A model generated the notes under the pieces. It was given only the letters and a program-made list of their open reading frames with translations, was not told where the DNA came from and ran no database searches. Shown in pieces: positions 1 to 7,059 of a DNA stretch of 18,254 nt. Where the stretch lies: NCBI GenBank assembly GCA_024277285.1, contig JAJRVM010000198.1, positions 1 through 18,254 of the forward strand, read 5' to 3'. Numbering within the stretch: the first letter of the stretch is position 1; every line of letters starts with the position of its first letter. The DNA comes from Planctomycetota bacterium. GTDB lineage: Bacteria > Planctomycetota > Planctomycetia > Pirellulales > Pirellulaceae. Position numbers and translations under genes: made by a program.

Positions 1-329
1 ATCGCTGTGCAAATCTCTCCAAACTGCGGCTGCCGCTCTGTCTCTCGTCAAATTCGGTGCCGATTCGCGTCACGAATCCAAGAAATTGCCGCCGCCAGCC
101 CCCGCAGGGCCCTTCGGAACCAGACTGTCTGGTCCCGAGGGGCCTCGCGGGCGACTGGAGGTCAGACAGTCTGCTTCCGGCTGCTGTCTGCTTCCGGCGT
201 TGCGCTTTCATCGTTCGCATTACGTTCGAACCAAATCGGTACCCACGTTGCAACAAGAACGAGTGTCCACGACTGGGAGACTATCATCAGATTTGTGCCG
301 GCAGGTTATGGTCGACGCGTCAATGCGAC
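1..329. other. Intergenic stretch at the left edge
   Basis: No convincing coding region. Possible reading frames on both strands are low-complexity, Arg/Ser-rich and match no family I recognise. The stretch lies downstream of the minus-strand DUF1559 gene and holds palindromes and short repeats. One is the near-perfect hairpin at 113-139. Another is a second odd palindrome, CAGAC-A-GTCTG, at 163-173. The 11-mer TCTGCTTCCGG occurs twice, at 170-180 and 187-197. Confidence 0.5.
113..139. repeat. Long inverted repeat / stem-loop downstream of the DUF1559 gene
   Basis: The core ACCAGAC-T-GTCTGGT (119-133) is a perfect odd palindrome. It extends outwards to 113-139 with one A-C mismatch (118/134) and one T-G pair at the outer end. 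On the minus strand the 118/134 pair becomes a G-U wobble, so the RNA from the DUF1559 side would be essentially fully paired. There is no T-tract next to it, so it is not a classical terminator. It may be an RNA-stabilising or REP-like hairpin. Confidence 0.45.
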
Positions 330-1253
330 CTATTCGTAATCACGGATGATATCACCGCCGGCGCGTGTGCAGAGTTTCAAGTAGACATCGCGATCAATGG
401 TTTCCAGAACCAATCGGACCGATCCGTCGGCGCGCAGGAAGTGCGTGCCGGCCGGGTGCATGCTGCTGAAGTTGTGAATGTAGTGTTCGGGGCATTCCTC
501 GGAGTTCGGTGCGTATCGGCCGACGCCGACCACACGCGCTGGTCCGTGTTCCGCATGGGCCACGGCGCCCACCCAAGTGGAATAGCTTAGCTTCGAGCTA
601 CGTTCCCCAACCATCAACGTTTGGCTCAGGCCATCCGTAATCTCCGCCATGCAAATCCCGCGATTCAAGAAGAATACACCATCTCCCCAACACGGACCGT
701 TTTCGCATGCATCATGAAGATCGATCGTGCCAAACACTCCCACGTAGTTGGCCGTGGGCATCAACAATGGGAAGACGTCGTGCCCATTCTGCATGGGAGC
801 TCCATGCGAGTGGTTGTGGTCATGCCCTTCATGCAGTTCAAACATTTGGTCGCCGATATCGGATGGGCAGCGGAACATCGGCAGGTAAGTGATTCGCCCA
901 CGCTCGTTCACGTGCGCCGTAATAGGCAGCTCAAAACGCAGTTTCTTGTCGTAAAGGTTCTGTTGCTCCATATACGGCAGGATTGCGGCGCACCAGCCCC
1001 ACCCCGGATCACCGAGCCAGTCTGGTTGTCCGGTGGTCAAGTCGTACCCTCGCCAGCCGGGTGGAAATTGGCGGAACGTGTCATGATAGAGATGCAAACC
1101 CAGGCCGATTTGTTTCATGTTATTGCTACACGACATGCGCCGCGCTGCCTCGCGCGCGGCCTGCACGGCTGGCAAGAGCAATGCGACCAGAATGCCAATG
1201 ATCGCAATCACGACAAGAAGTTCAACGAGAGTAAACGCTTTTCGTCGGAACAT
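330..1253 (-). CDS. DUF1559 domain-containing, type IV pilin-like protein (H-X9-DG)
   Basis: A 307-residue protein of the large planctomycete DUF1559 family; members look like pseudopilins and their function is mostly unknown. The N-terminus has the prepilin-type motif: a short basic leader, then FTLVELLVVIAIIGILVALL (residues 7-26). The family segment AVQAAREAARR follows. Near the C-terminus H266 and D276-G277 form the H-X9-DG motif. Unusually, residues 141-158 are very His-rich (HEGHDHNHSHG, then another H), suggesting metal binding in the exported part. Start: ATG with GGAG about 9 nt upstream. A small Cys/His membrane protein lies 158 nt upstream on the same strand and may share a transcript. 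Family assignment is firm; the metal role is inference. Confidence 0.93.
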   Translation of the reverse strand: MFRRKAFTLVELLVVIAIIGILVALLLPAVQAAREAARRMSCSNNMKQIGLGLHLYHDTFRQFPPGWRGYDLTTGQPDWLGDPGWGWCAAILPYMEQQNLYDKKLRFELPITAHVNERGRITYLPMFRCPSDIGDQMFELHEGHDHNHSHGAPMQNGHDVFPLLMPTANYVGVFGTIDLHDACENGPCWGDGVFFLNRGICMAEITDGLSQTLMVGERSSKLSYSTWVGAVAHAEHGPARVVGVGRYAPNSEECPEHYIHNFSSMHPAGTHFLRADGSVRLVLETIDRDVYLKLCTRAGGDIIRDYE

Positions 1254-1299
1254 GGTGAATTCTCCAAAATCAGTGGCCTTTCACTGGACACACTTCGCG

Positions 1300-1314
1300 C
1301 ATGCGTAACGCATG
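1300..1314. promoter_or_regulatory. Small inverted repeat upstream of the DUF1559 gene
   Basis: CATGCG-TAA-CGCATG is a perfect 6-3-6 dyad about 47 nt upstream of the DUF1559 start. It could be an operator or only a chance palindrome. No clear promoter boxes were found around it. Confidence 0.2.
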
Positions 1315-1411
1315 ATACGCAGAGTTCCCAGCGTGAGTGAAAGCTGGAGCCGTTGGCGCAGTAAGACACGCATGGCCTTGTCGCGAAAACGTTCAGCTCA
1401 ACAAAGAAAGC

Positions 1412-1843
1412 TCAGGCCCGATGTGGAGGAGCACGACTGTCGGGAGTTGCCAGAATCTGAGCAACTCGCTGCCGTGGCGCGTCCAGAGCAAACTGCTCAG
1501 GATAGACGGTCGAGAACGAGATAGCTGCCGGTACATACTCAACCAACTTCTTCGTCAGTTGAAACCGACAGAGCGCGCAATCATCGTGTTGATGCTGCGG
1601 CGTGGGGGTTGGCCCTTCGCGTTGCATTTGAGCCAAGGAAGATGGCGATGGTTGCGTGTGAAGGGCCGTGTCGCCGTGGTCGTGTGTTGGGCGTAACGCG
1701 TGGTTAGAACCAGCGTCGAGCAACTCGCTCGGTTGGCAACCGATTCCGCACTCGTGTGCCATGTGTACCCACACGGCAACCGAAGCGAGCAAATAGCTTG
1801 CCAACAAGATCGCTGACGTGATTCGCCGTTTGCGAGAAGCCAT
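1412..1843 (-). CDS. Small Cys/His-rich membrane-anchored protein, DUF2946-like
   Basis: A 143-residue protein beginning MASRKRRITS. It has one N-terminal hydrophobic segment (about residues 9-28) that could be a signal anchor. The rest is Cys/His-rich: C-GIG-C at 32-36, HDH at 54-56, and HQHDDCALC at 84-92 with a CxxC pair. The C-terminus (PDSRAPP) resembles the RAPP/RGPP tail of small DUF2946-type proteins often found near copper genes. I assign that relationship tentatively. A start 26 codons further upstream is possible, but the inner ATG places the basic n-region and hydrophobic segment at the N-terminus as in exported proteins. No strong Shine-Dalgarno is visible. The downstream neighbour is the DUF1559 protein with its His-rich loop, so the pair may handle a metal ion. 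Confidence 0.6.
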   Translation of the reverse strand: MASRKRRITSAILLASYLLASVAVWVHMAHECGIGCQPSELLDAGSNHALRPTHDHGDTALHTQPSPSSLAQMQREGPTPTPQHQHDDCALCRFQLTKKLVEYVPAAISFSTVYPEQFALDAPRQRVAQILATPDSRAPPHRA

Positions 1844-1987
1844 GTCGGAGCATTTCGGAGTGAACGCAATGTAAAATCGAGCACCGGTATACGCGGTGCG
1901 CTCGCCCTGGGGCGACGGCACGCGGCAAAATCAGTCTTCAGGCAGTGAATTGCCCGCCGCTTGCCTCTGGCTGCCACCGTCCGCATC

Positions 1988-2245
1988 CTATTTCGCAATC
2001 AGATTCGCGTCAAGCTGAATCTGTCGCGCCTCAGTTCGCGGGCCGACGGAGACGAAAGCCTGCCATCGGTCTTCGCGCAGCGGGTTATCCGGGTTGGCAT
2101 CGCGTGGGAAAGAGTATTGCCAGGACGAGGTACTTGGTATTGGCGCGGCAGTTCCAGATTTCTTCGAGGACTGCCCGGACGCGGAATAAATCGATTGAGA
2201 ATTTGCGGGCTGAGCGACACTCGCGGTGCGAGTGGGTATAATCAA
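1988..2245 (-). pseudogene. Possible frameshifted coding remnant, unrecognised
   Basis: In one minus-strand frame (about 2220 to 2110) the translation reads FRVRAVLEEIWNCRANTKYL followed by VLAILFP. It then meets a stop unless the frame shifts. In the adjacent frame the same DNA continues as RDANPDNPLREDRWQAFVSV and on to LIAK and a stop at 1988. Joining the two frames near 2105 gives a continuous protein-like sequence. That suggests an old gene with one indel, a short decayed ORF or a repeat element. I do not recognise a family. The plus strand is also open here, which weakens the case. Confidence 0.2.
2214..2242 (+). promoter_or_regulatory. Predicted promoter for the first Gfo/Idh/MocA gene
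   Basis: A perfect -10 box TATAAT (2237-2242) is preceded by GCGACA (2214-2219; GACA matches the -35 consensus) with a 17-nt spacer. Transcription would start near 2249, giving a leader of about 175 nt before the ATG at 2425. Confidence 0.4.
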
Positions 2246-2424
2246 TCGCGTATGCTACACGCTGGATTCGCAGTTACCTGACGTTTTGAAACGAACGTCC
2301 AGATCGCGTATGCTCCGTCAAATGTATCACGTGTATTTGCTGGACATGGGCTGCGACCGCGCGAAACTAACCCGCCAGGGATAGCCCCCCTTTGCCACTC
2401 CTTCATTCCGGAGAGAACCTCACA

Positions 2425-3798
2425 ATGACCAGCTTCAATCGTCGGCAATTCATCAAACGTTCTCGTGATCTGGGGCTCGGTGCGGCGGCGTTCTCCATCC
2501 TTGGGGACGCTCGGTCGGCGCGCGCGACACCGGCCAATGACAAGATCGTGTTGGCCGCTGTTGGCTGCGGCGGCCGCAGTGGAGGGCTGACGCAGGGATT
2601 TTTGGACCGAGGCGATTGCGAATACGCTTATGCCTGCGATCCCAACACGCCGCGCGCCGAAGCCAGGGCCAAGCAGATTGAGGACACGCAAGGCAAGGCG
2701 CCGAAGATACTGTCGGACTTTCGGAAAGCCCTGGAAGACAAGTCCGTCGATGCGATTGTCTCGGCAACGCCCGACCACTGGCATGCCCTTTCGACGGTTT
2801 GGGCCTGCCAAGCGGGAAAAGATGTCTATGTGGAAAAACCACCGACGCATGATTGCTGGGAAGGCCAGCAGATGGTGAAGGCAGCACGCAAGTACAAGCG
2901 GATCGTGCAGTGCGGCTTCCAGAACCGCAGTGCGCCTTACAACATGGCGGCGAAGAAGTTTCTGGACGAGGGTAAGCTCGGGACCATCCACCTCTGTCGC
3001 ATTTACAATCAGAAACCGCCGTGGGGGATGCAGCGGAGAGTCCCTGACAGCGATCCGCCAAAAGGGTTTGATTGGAATATCTGGAATGGCCCGGCGCCCG
3101 AGCATGCGTACAATGCGGCTATGCACCAGTGTTGGCACCACCAGTGGCGATACAGTGGTGGGGATATTGCCAACGATGCCAGTCACCAGATCGACCTGGC
3201 ACGCTGGCTGTTGGGCGTCAAGATTCCGCAGACCGTTTATTCAACCGGGGGCCGCTATGCGACCGATCCCTCTACGCTGGTCGCGGAAACGCCCGATACG
3301 CAGATCGCGCTGTTTGACTACGACAAACTGTTGGTCAGTTTCGAGTTGACGCTCTTCGGTGCTTACATGCTGAAGACCTGTCCCGAGGTGCGCAATACGG
3401 ACCAGTTCCCCTACTGGATGCAAAACTCGACACGCATCGAGATCTATGGGACCGAGGGAATGATGGTCGTCGGCCGGCATGGCGGTGGCTGGCAGGTGTT
3501 TGTGCGTCCCAAGAGTCGCAAGCCTGTTGTGAAGGCTCAGGAGTATGGCCGGTTCCCCGATCCCGAGCACAAAGAGAATTTCGTGCAGTCGATCCGCAGT
3601 CGCCAGCTCCCGTCGGCCGATGTCGAACAAGGGCATTTGAGCTGCTTGATGATTCATTATGCCAATATCAGCTACCGGATCGGCAGCCAGAAGGTGGCGA
3701 TTGACCCTGACACACAACATATCGTGGACAATGCCGACGCGATGAAGTTGTTCCGACGCACCTATCGTGACCCGTGGGTCATTAAGGATGAAGTGTAA
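2425..3798 (+). CDS. Tat-exported Gfo/Idh/MocA family oxidoreductase
   Basis: A 457-residue NAD(P)-binding oxidoreductase of the glucose-fructose oxidoreductase / inositol dehydrogenase family. The N-terminus is a Tat signal with twin Arg (R6-R7 in NRRQFIKRS) and a hydrophobic stretch ending near residue 35. The Rossmann nucleotide loop is VGCGGRSGG (46-54). TPDHWH (115-120) and the family EKP motif (137-139, catalytic Lys) follow, then H254 and D257 in the ASHQIDLARW helix. Start: the ATG with GGAGAG 9 nt upstream; an in-frame ATG 11 codons earlier lacks a ribosome site and would bury the Tat motif. Planctomycetes carry many such exported paralogues, probably acting on sugars or sugar acids with a pre-bound cofactor. 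The substrate cannot be read from the sequence. The next gene, a secreted hydrolase, is on the same strand 348 nt away. Confidence 0.93.
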   Translation: MTSFNRRQFIKRSRDLGLGAAAFSILGDARSARATPANDKIVLAAVGCGGRSGGLTQGFLDRGDCEYAYACDPNTPRAEARAKQIEDTQGKAPKILSDFRKALEDKSVDAIVSATPDHWHALSTVWACQAGKDVYVEKPPTHDCWEGQQMVKAARKYKRIVQCGFQNRSAPYNMAAKKFLDEGKLGTIHLCRIYNQKPPWGMQRRVPDSDPPKGFDWNIWNGPAPEHAYNAAMHQCWHHQWRYSGGDIANDASHQIDLARWLLGVKIPQTVYSTGGRYATDPSTLVAETPDTQIALFDYDKLLVSFELTLFGAYMLKTCPEVRNTDQFPYWMQNSTRIEIYGTEGMMVVGRHGGGWQVFVRPKSRKPVVKAQEYGRFPDPEHKENFVQSIRSRQLPSADVEQGHLSCLMIHYANISYRIGSQKVAIDPDTQHIVDNADAMKLFRRTYRDPWVIKDEV

Positions 3799-4146
3799 CA
3801 ACATCGTCTGATACCACTCCTTTGAAGTTTGGATCTTGGTCGATTCACTTGGCAGAGTTGGTTGGCATTCGCTTCCCTCAGGTCGTGCAACCTGGACCTC
3901 CGTTGGCGACGTTCCTGCGAGGGCCGGTGCCAACTGTGAAACGGCCGCGTTGTCATGCGCCCGTCACAGCAAGGGGCACGACGACGTAAACTCACTTGGA
4001 ACCTGTTTTGAAAATGGTTCCCAACGCACGATCGGATCGATTTCAACCTCTATTGTGGACCGGGACCAAGGATCTTCGGCTCAGAGCCGCTCCTCAGCGA
4101 ATTCCAAAACGCGTTCTTAGCATTCAGTCTGGAAAAGTACGAACAC
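3799..4146 (+). other. Intergenic gap between oxidoreductase and hydrolase
   Basis: Nothing clearly functional is visible. There is no convincing terminator after the oxidoreductase, and no strong -35/-10 pair before the hydrolase. The only ribosome-site candidate is GGAAAAG about 10 nt upstream of the hydrolase ATG. Confidence 0.4.
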
Positions 4147-5376
4147 ATGAGCATTCGCGTTGCCTATCGCGTCCTGTTTTTTCTGTTCCTCTTGTCGTTG
4201 CGCATCGCGCCGAGCCAAGCCAGAGATCCCAGTGCCCTGCCCGCCACAACCCCTTGGGACGTGGCTGCGCTGACTGCGGTCCCCGCGATGACATGGGTCA
4301 GTCAGGATGAACCGGTGCGCGCACTGCTCTACGAGGGGCAACCGTACCAGGGTCATTCGACTCGAGTGTTTGCCTATTACGCTTCGCCCCGTACGCTGGG
4401 AAACAATTCAACGAAGAAACCCTTTCCGGGCATTGTGTTAGTACACGGCGGCGGCGGCAAGGCATTTTCCAAGTGGGCAGAAACCTGGGCGCGGCGCGGG
4501 TACGCCGCGATCGCGATGGATCTGGGCGGGTGTGGCGAAGCTGGCAAGCGATTGCCCGATGGCGGACCGGACCAAAGTGATCAGACCAAGTTTCGGGCGA
4601 TCGATGGGCCAGTGAAAGACCAGTGGACCTACCACGCCGTGGCCGATGTCTTGTTGGCTCATTCGTTGTTGCTGAGTTTCGACGAAGTAGACAAGGAACG
4701 CACGGCAGTGTCGGGGATCAGTTGGGGCGGGTATTTGACCTGCATTGTCGCTGGCCTGGATCAACGTTTCAAAATGGCCATGCCCGTCTATGGGTGCGGA
4801 TTCCTACACGAAAACAGTGCCTGGGTCACCTCTCAGTTTGAGAAGATGGACCAGGCACAAGTTGCCAAGTGGGTTGGGCTGTGGGATCCGTCTCGCTATA
4901 TCGGTGCCGCGACGATGCCGGTCGTGTTTCTGAACGGTACCAACGATTTTGCCTATCCGATGGACAGCTATGCCAAGACCTGTGGACTGGTGGCCGGCGA
5001 GAAGCATTACAGTATCCAGTTGAATATGCGCCATGGGCATATTTTTGATTTTCCCGAGTTCTTTGTGTTTGTTGACCAGTACTTGAAAGGTGGTATGCCA
5101 ATGCCGGTTGTGGAAAGACCAACAGTTACCGGCGGACAAGTCGAAGCCAAGGTCACCAGTGCGACCAAACTGGTCTCGGCCCAATTGCATTTCACCACCG
5201 GCCCGCACACACAGAACCAGAAGCGATCTTGGACAACTCGCCCGCTGCAAATCAAAGATGGCGTGATTACGGGGCAGGCTCCACCAACCGATGCCACTGT
5301 TTGGTACGTCGATGTGATCGACCAACGGAAAGTGCTGGCCAGCAGCGAAGTGATGGTCGCTGACGCACCGCGGTGA
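4147..5376 (+). CDS. Secreted alpha/beta-hydrolase (acetylxylan esterase / prolyl-oligopeptidase-like)
   Basis: A 409-residue protein with a Sec-type signal peptide (basic start, hydrophobic core about residues 9-20, cleavage probably after SQA near 25). The alpha/beta-hydrolase core is complete. It has HGGGG (100-104, oxyanion hole), the nucleophile elbow G-I-S192-W-G-G, acid D267 in NGTND, and a catalytic His in MRHGH (H296 or H298). The fold resembles the acetylxylan esterase and dienelactone hydrolase / S9 peptidase groups. Residues after about 320 form an extra beta-rich tail (VEAKVTSATKLVSAQLHFTT and beyond) that I cannot assign. A carbohydrate- or peptide-ester substrate in the periplasm is plausible. 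It is the second of two plus-strand exported proteins and converges with the TfoX gene. Confidence 0.87.
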   Translation: MSIRVAYRVLFFLFLLSLRIAPSQARDPSALPATTPWDVAALTAVPAMTWVSQDEPVRALLYEGQPYQGHSTRVFAYYASPRTLGNNSTKKPFPGIVLVHGGGGKAFSKWAETWARRGYAAIAMDLGGCGEAGKRLPDGGPDQSDQTKFRAIDGPVKDQWTYHAVADVLLAHSLLLSFDEVDKERTAVSGISWGGYLTCIVAGLDQRFKMAMPVYGCGFLHENSAWVTSQFEKMDQAQVAKWVGLWDPSRYIGAATMPVVFLNGTNDFAYPMDSYAKTCGLVAGEKHYSIQLNMRHGHIFDFPEFFVFVDQYLKGGMPMPVVERPTVTGGQVEAKVTSATKLVSAQLHFTTGPHTQNQKRSWTTRPLQIKDGVITGQAPPTDATVWYVDVIDQRKVLASSEVMVADAPR

Positions 5377-5470
5377 GCAAGACTCGCTGTCGCGAAGCCC
5401 CGCAGAGTTCCGTTGAACGGCCGATGGAATACCCGCAATACCTGGAGCTCTGAAGCCTCGGCAGATTTAG

Positions 5471-5839
5471 TTACGGTTGTTTCTTGCTGGCGGCTGCGCG
5501 CACTGTTGCATCGTAGGCTCGTTGCCCCCATTCTCGCAGTGTGGATGATTGTTCCATGGCATCGAGCGGCGCCTCGTAGTAGGACATCACAATTGGCGTT
5601 TCTTTGCCCTTGCGCGTGTATGTGAAGGGCCGGCATTGTCGCGCTTCAAACAGCGGGCGGCTGATATCATCGACTTTCAGGTAGAGGACGCTTTGGGCAA
5701 TCAGCCCGAACATCTTCTGATTGCAGTAGATGCCGTAGCCACCAAACATGGCGCGCGCTCTTAGATCGCCGAGATCGTTCAACAGTTCCAAAACGTGCTC
5801 GACGAACGCACGTTCATTCTGCCTCGCTCTGCTGCTCAC
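5471..5839 (-). CDS. TfoX/Sxy N-terminal domain protein
   Basis: A 122-residue protein consisting only of the TfoX N-terminal domain. Signature segments are RAMFGGYGIY (about 29-38), MFGLIAQSVLYLKVDD, PFTYTRKGKE and MSYYEAPLDA. Sxy/TfoX of Gammaproteobacteria co-activates competence genes with CRP and has a second domain, which is absent here; most stand-alone copies have no known function. The start is GTG. It overlaps the stop of the upstream DUF4395-rhodanese gene (GTGA, 4 nt), with GGAAG just upstream, so the two genes are probably translationally coupled. The last residues are basic (AASKKQP). Family assignment is strong; calling it a competence factor would not be justified. Confidence 0.9.
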   Translation of the reverse strand: MSSRARQNERAFVEHVLELLNDLGDLRARAMFGGYGIYCNQKMFGLIAQSVLYLKVDDISRPLFEARQCRPFTYTRKGKETPIVMSYYEAPLDAMEQSSTLREWGQRAYDATVRAAASKKQP

Positions 5840-6615
5840 GCCGCTTCCACGATACTCTTGGCACGGTCGAAACCACCCAAGTTGTAGACTTCTTGGTAGC
5901 CTTTCTTGCGTAAGAGCCCGGCTGCCATATTGCTGCGCATACCGCTCTTGCAGTGCAGCAGCAGAGTTCCAGATGGAAGCTGATCGAGATTGTCGGCAAG
6001 GCTTTCCAACGGAACATTCAATGCGCCCGCCACGCGTTGCTGAGCAAATTCCTGCGGTGTGCGCACGTCAATGACCGTGGCACCTTGCTTCAAGAACTGT
6101 TGCGCTTGTTCCGGTTCAATGGGAAAACTCCAACTGCCCAGCATTCGAGATACTCCTTCGTACATCCAAGACAGAACACAGAAATGACTGGCGATCACGA
6201 TGGCTTGCAGTACCAGCAAGCACCATCCGACTGCCAGTGCCGCTGTGGGCAGCCCGGACAGAAATAGCGTGGCCGCTGCCATGTTCATGAAACCGGCGGA
6301 AAAACAGGCCAATCGCCGTTGCATCGGGTTCGGCGGCAGCTTCGCAGCCCCAAAGATTGGCCTGATCAGGTAATTGTAAATCATGTCCATCGGGTGCGCG
6401 GCGGGAAAAAAGAACGCCCATATGCCGAGCGCCGAGACGCCGAACAAGACCCAGGGATTTTGCGTGGCGAGTCCGTAAAGGGTGATCAGCGAGCAGACGA
6501 ACGGAGTGAAACGCAGGCCCCATTCCATCTCTTGCAGTTCTTGCCGCGTGAACTTGGTATACCCTTGCTGCACCAAGCTGCGCTGCTGAAAATTGAGATC
6601 GCTATGATCTACCAT
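5836..6615 (-). CDS. DUF4395 membrane domain fused to rhodanese
   Basis: A 259-residue fusion. Residues about 25-155 are a DUF4395 module with several hydrophobic helices (about 35-52, 55-72, 106-125, 127-148). Residues about 165-259 are a rhodanese (sulfurtransferase) domain with VIDVRTPQEFA and the active-site loop H-C222-KSGMR, so Cys222 can carry a persulfide. The membrane part probably anchors the rhodanese on the cytoplasmic face; this topology is inferred. Start: ATG at 6615 with AGAGGA upstream. A longer frame to 6735 would start upstream of the predicted transcription start and inside the promoter, so I rejected it. It is the first gene of a two-gene unit with the TfoX gene. Similar rhodaneses are often under ArsR-type control, which fits the dyad in its promoter. 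Confidence 0.9.
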   Translation of the reverse strand: MVDHSDLNFQQRSLVQQGYTKFTRQELQEMEWGLRFTPFVCSLITLYGLATQNPWVLFGVSALGIWAFFFPAAHPMDMIYNYLIRPIFGAAKLPPNPMQRRLACFSAGFMNMAAATLFLSGLPTAALAVGWCLLVLQAIVIASHFCVLSWMYEGVSRMLGSWSFPIEPEQAQQFLKQGATVIDVRTPQEFAQQRVAGALNVPLESLADNLDQLPSGTLLLHCKSGMRSNMAAGLLRKKGYQEVYNLGGFDRAKSIVEAA

Positions 6616-6706
6616 CGTCGTATCCTCTGAGATTTGCGTGCTATTCGAGTCCTTATTGCCCCCCCGCTGGGTCGGAAGACCCGCCGGCAGACGCTCCTGC
6701 CACCTA

Positions 6707-6740
6707 TACATTGATATATCGAAATATATCGACATGTCAA
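6707..6740 (-). promoter_or_regulatory. Promoter with ArsR-like operator for the rhodanese operon
   Basis: On the minus strand a perfect TTGACA (6740-6735) is followed by possible -10 boxes TATATC (16-nt spacer) or TATCAA (18-nt spacer). The dyad GATATAT-CGAA-ATATATC (6713-6730) is a perfect 7-4-7 inverted repeat lying between and over these boxes. A repressor bound there would block RNA polymerase. AT-rich ATAT-type dyads of this size are typical of ArsR/SmtB-family sites, including those controlling rhodanese genes. No regulator gene is present in the window. Confidence 0.6.
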
Positions 6741-7059
6741 CATCAGATCTTGAGAAATGAGGGAAAATGCGACATGGCCAGGCAGAATGCCTCGGCGGAC
6801 GTTTGTTGTTGGGCGGGTTAGCAGCCCTGTTTTTCAGGATTTGTTCTGCATGCTTGGCGTTTCTGTTACGCGACGACTTCCCTGGCGGGTCTCACTGGGG
6901 TCGTTTGTGGCATTGGAGCTCATCGCTTCGCAACGCTAATGTTGGCGAGCTACCGGCTCTTCTCCTTGAGCTTGCCGCGCCGCAAGCGCGGCGACCCAAT
7001 TAGCGCCGCCAAAAGTAATGCCATTGGTACGGCTCCTGTAGTTCACGCCAAAGCCAAAT
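6741..7059. other. Intergenic gap with a GC-rich hairpin
   Basis: No gene is supported. A hairpin GCCGCGC-CGCAA-GCGCGGC (6974-6992, 7-bp stem) lies about 70 nt downstream of the nikO stop on the minus strand. It has no T-tract and could mark the 3' end of the nickel operon transcript or be a REP-like element. Confidence 0.4.

Larger units (their letters stand above)
1844..2424. other. Divergent intergenic region
   Basis: The region separates the minus-strand small Cys/His protein from the plus-strand oxidoreductase. It contains a predicted promoter (2214-2242), a small stem-loop GACGTT-N8-AACGTC (2280-2299) in the predicted 5' leader of the oxidoreductase, and a stretch at 1988-2245 that reads like decayed coding sequence on the minus strand. 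No intact gene is supported. Confidence 0.5.

Noticed and set aside
2242..3186. Long minus-strand open frame of 314 codons opposite the first oxidoreductase
   Set aside because: It lies antisense to a gene with clear motifs, has no family resemblance and no ribosome site. It is an effect of GC-biased third positions.
5471..5839. A DNA-uptake competence regulator
   Set aside because: Only the TfoX N-terminal domain is present, and no competence genes are in the window, so the functional name would overstate the evidence.
6616..6735. N-terminal extension of the DUF4395-rhodanese gene to 6735
   Set aside because: The extension would be translated from the promoter and operator themselves, and the inner ATG has a good ribosome site.
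6767..7003. Plus-strand 78-codon frame with a hydrophobic stretch
   Set aside because: No ribosome site or family resemblance, and it contains the GC hairpin at 6974-6992.
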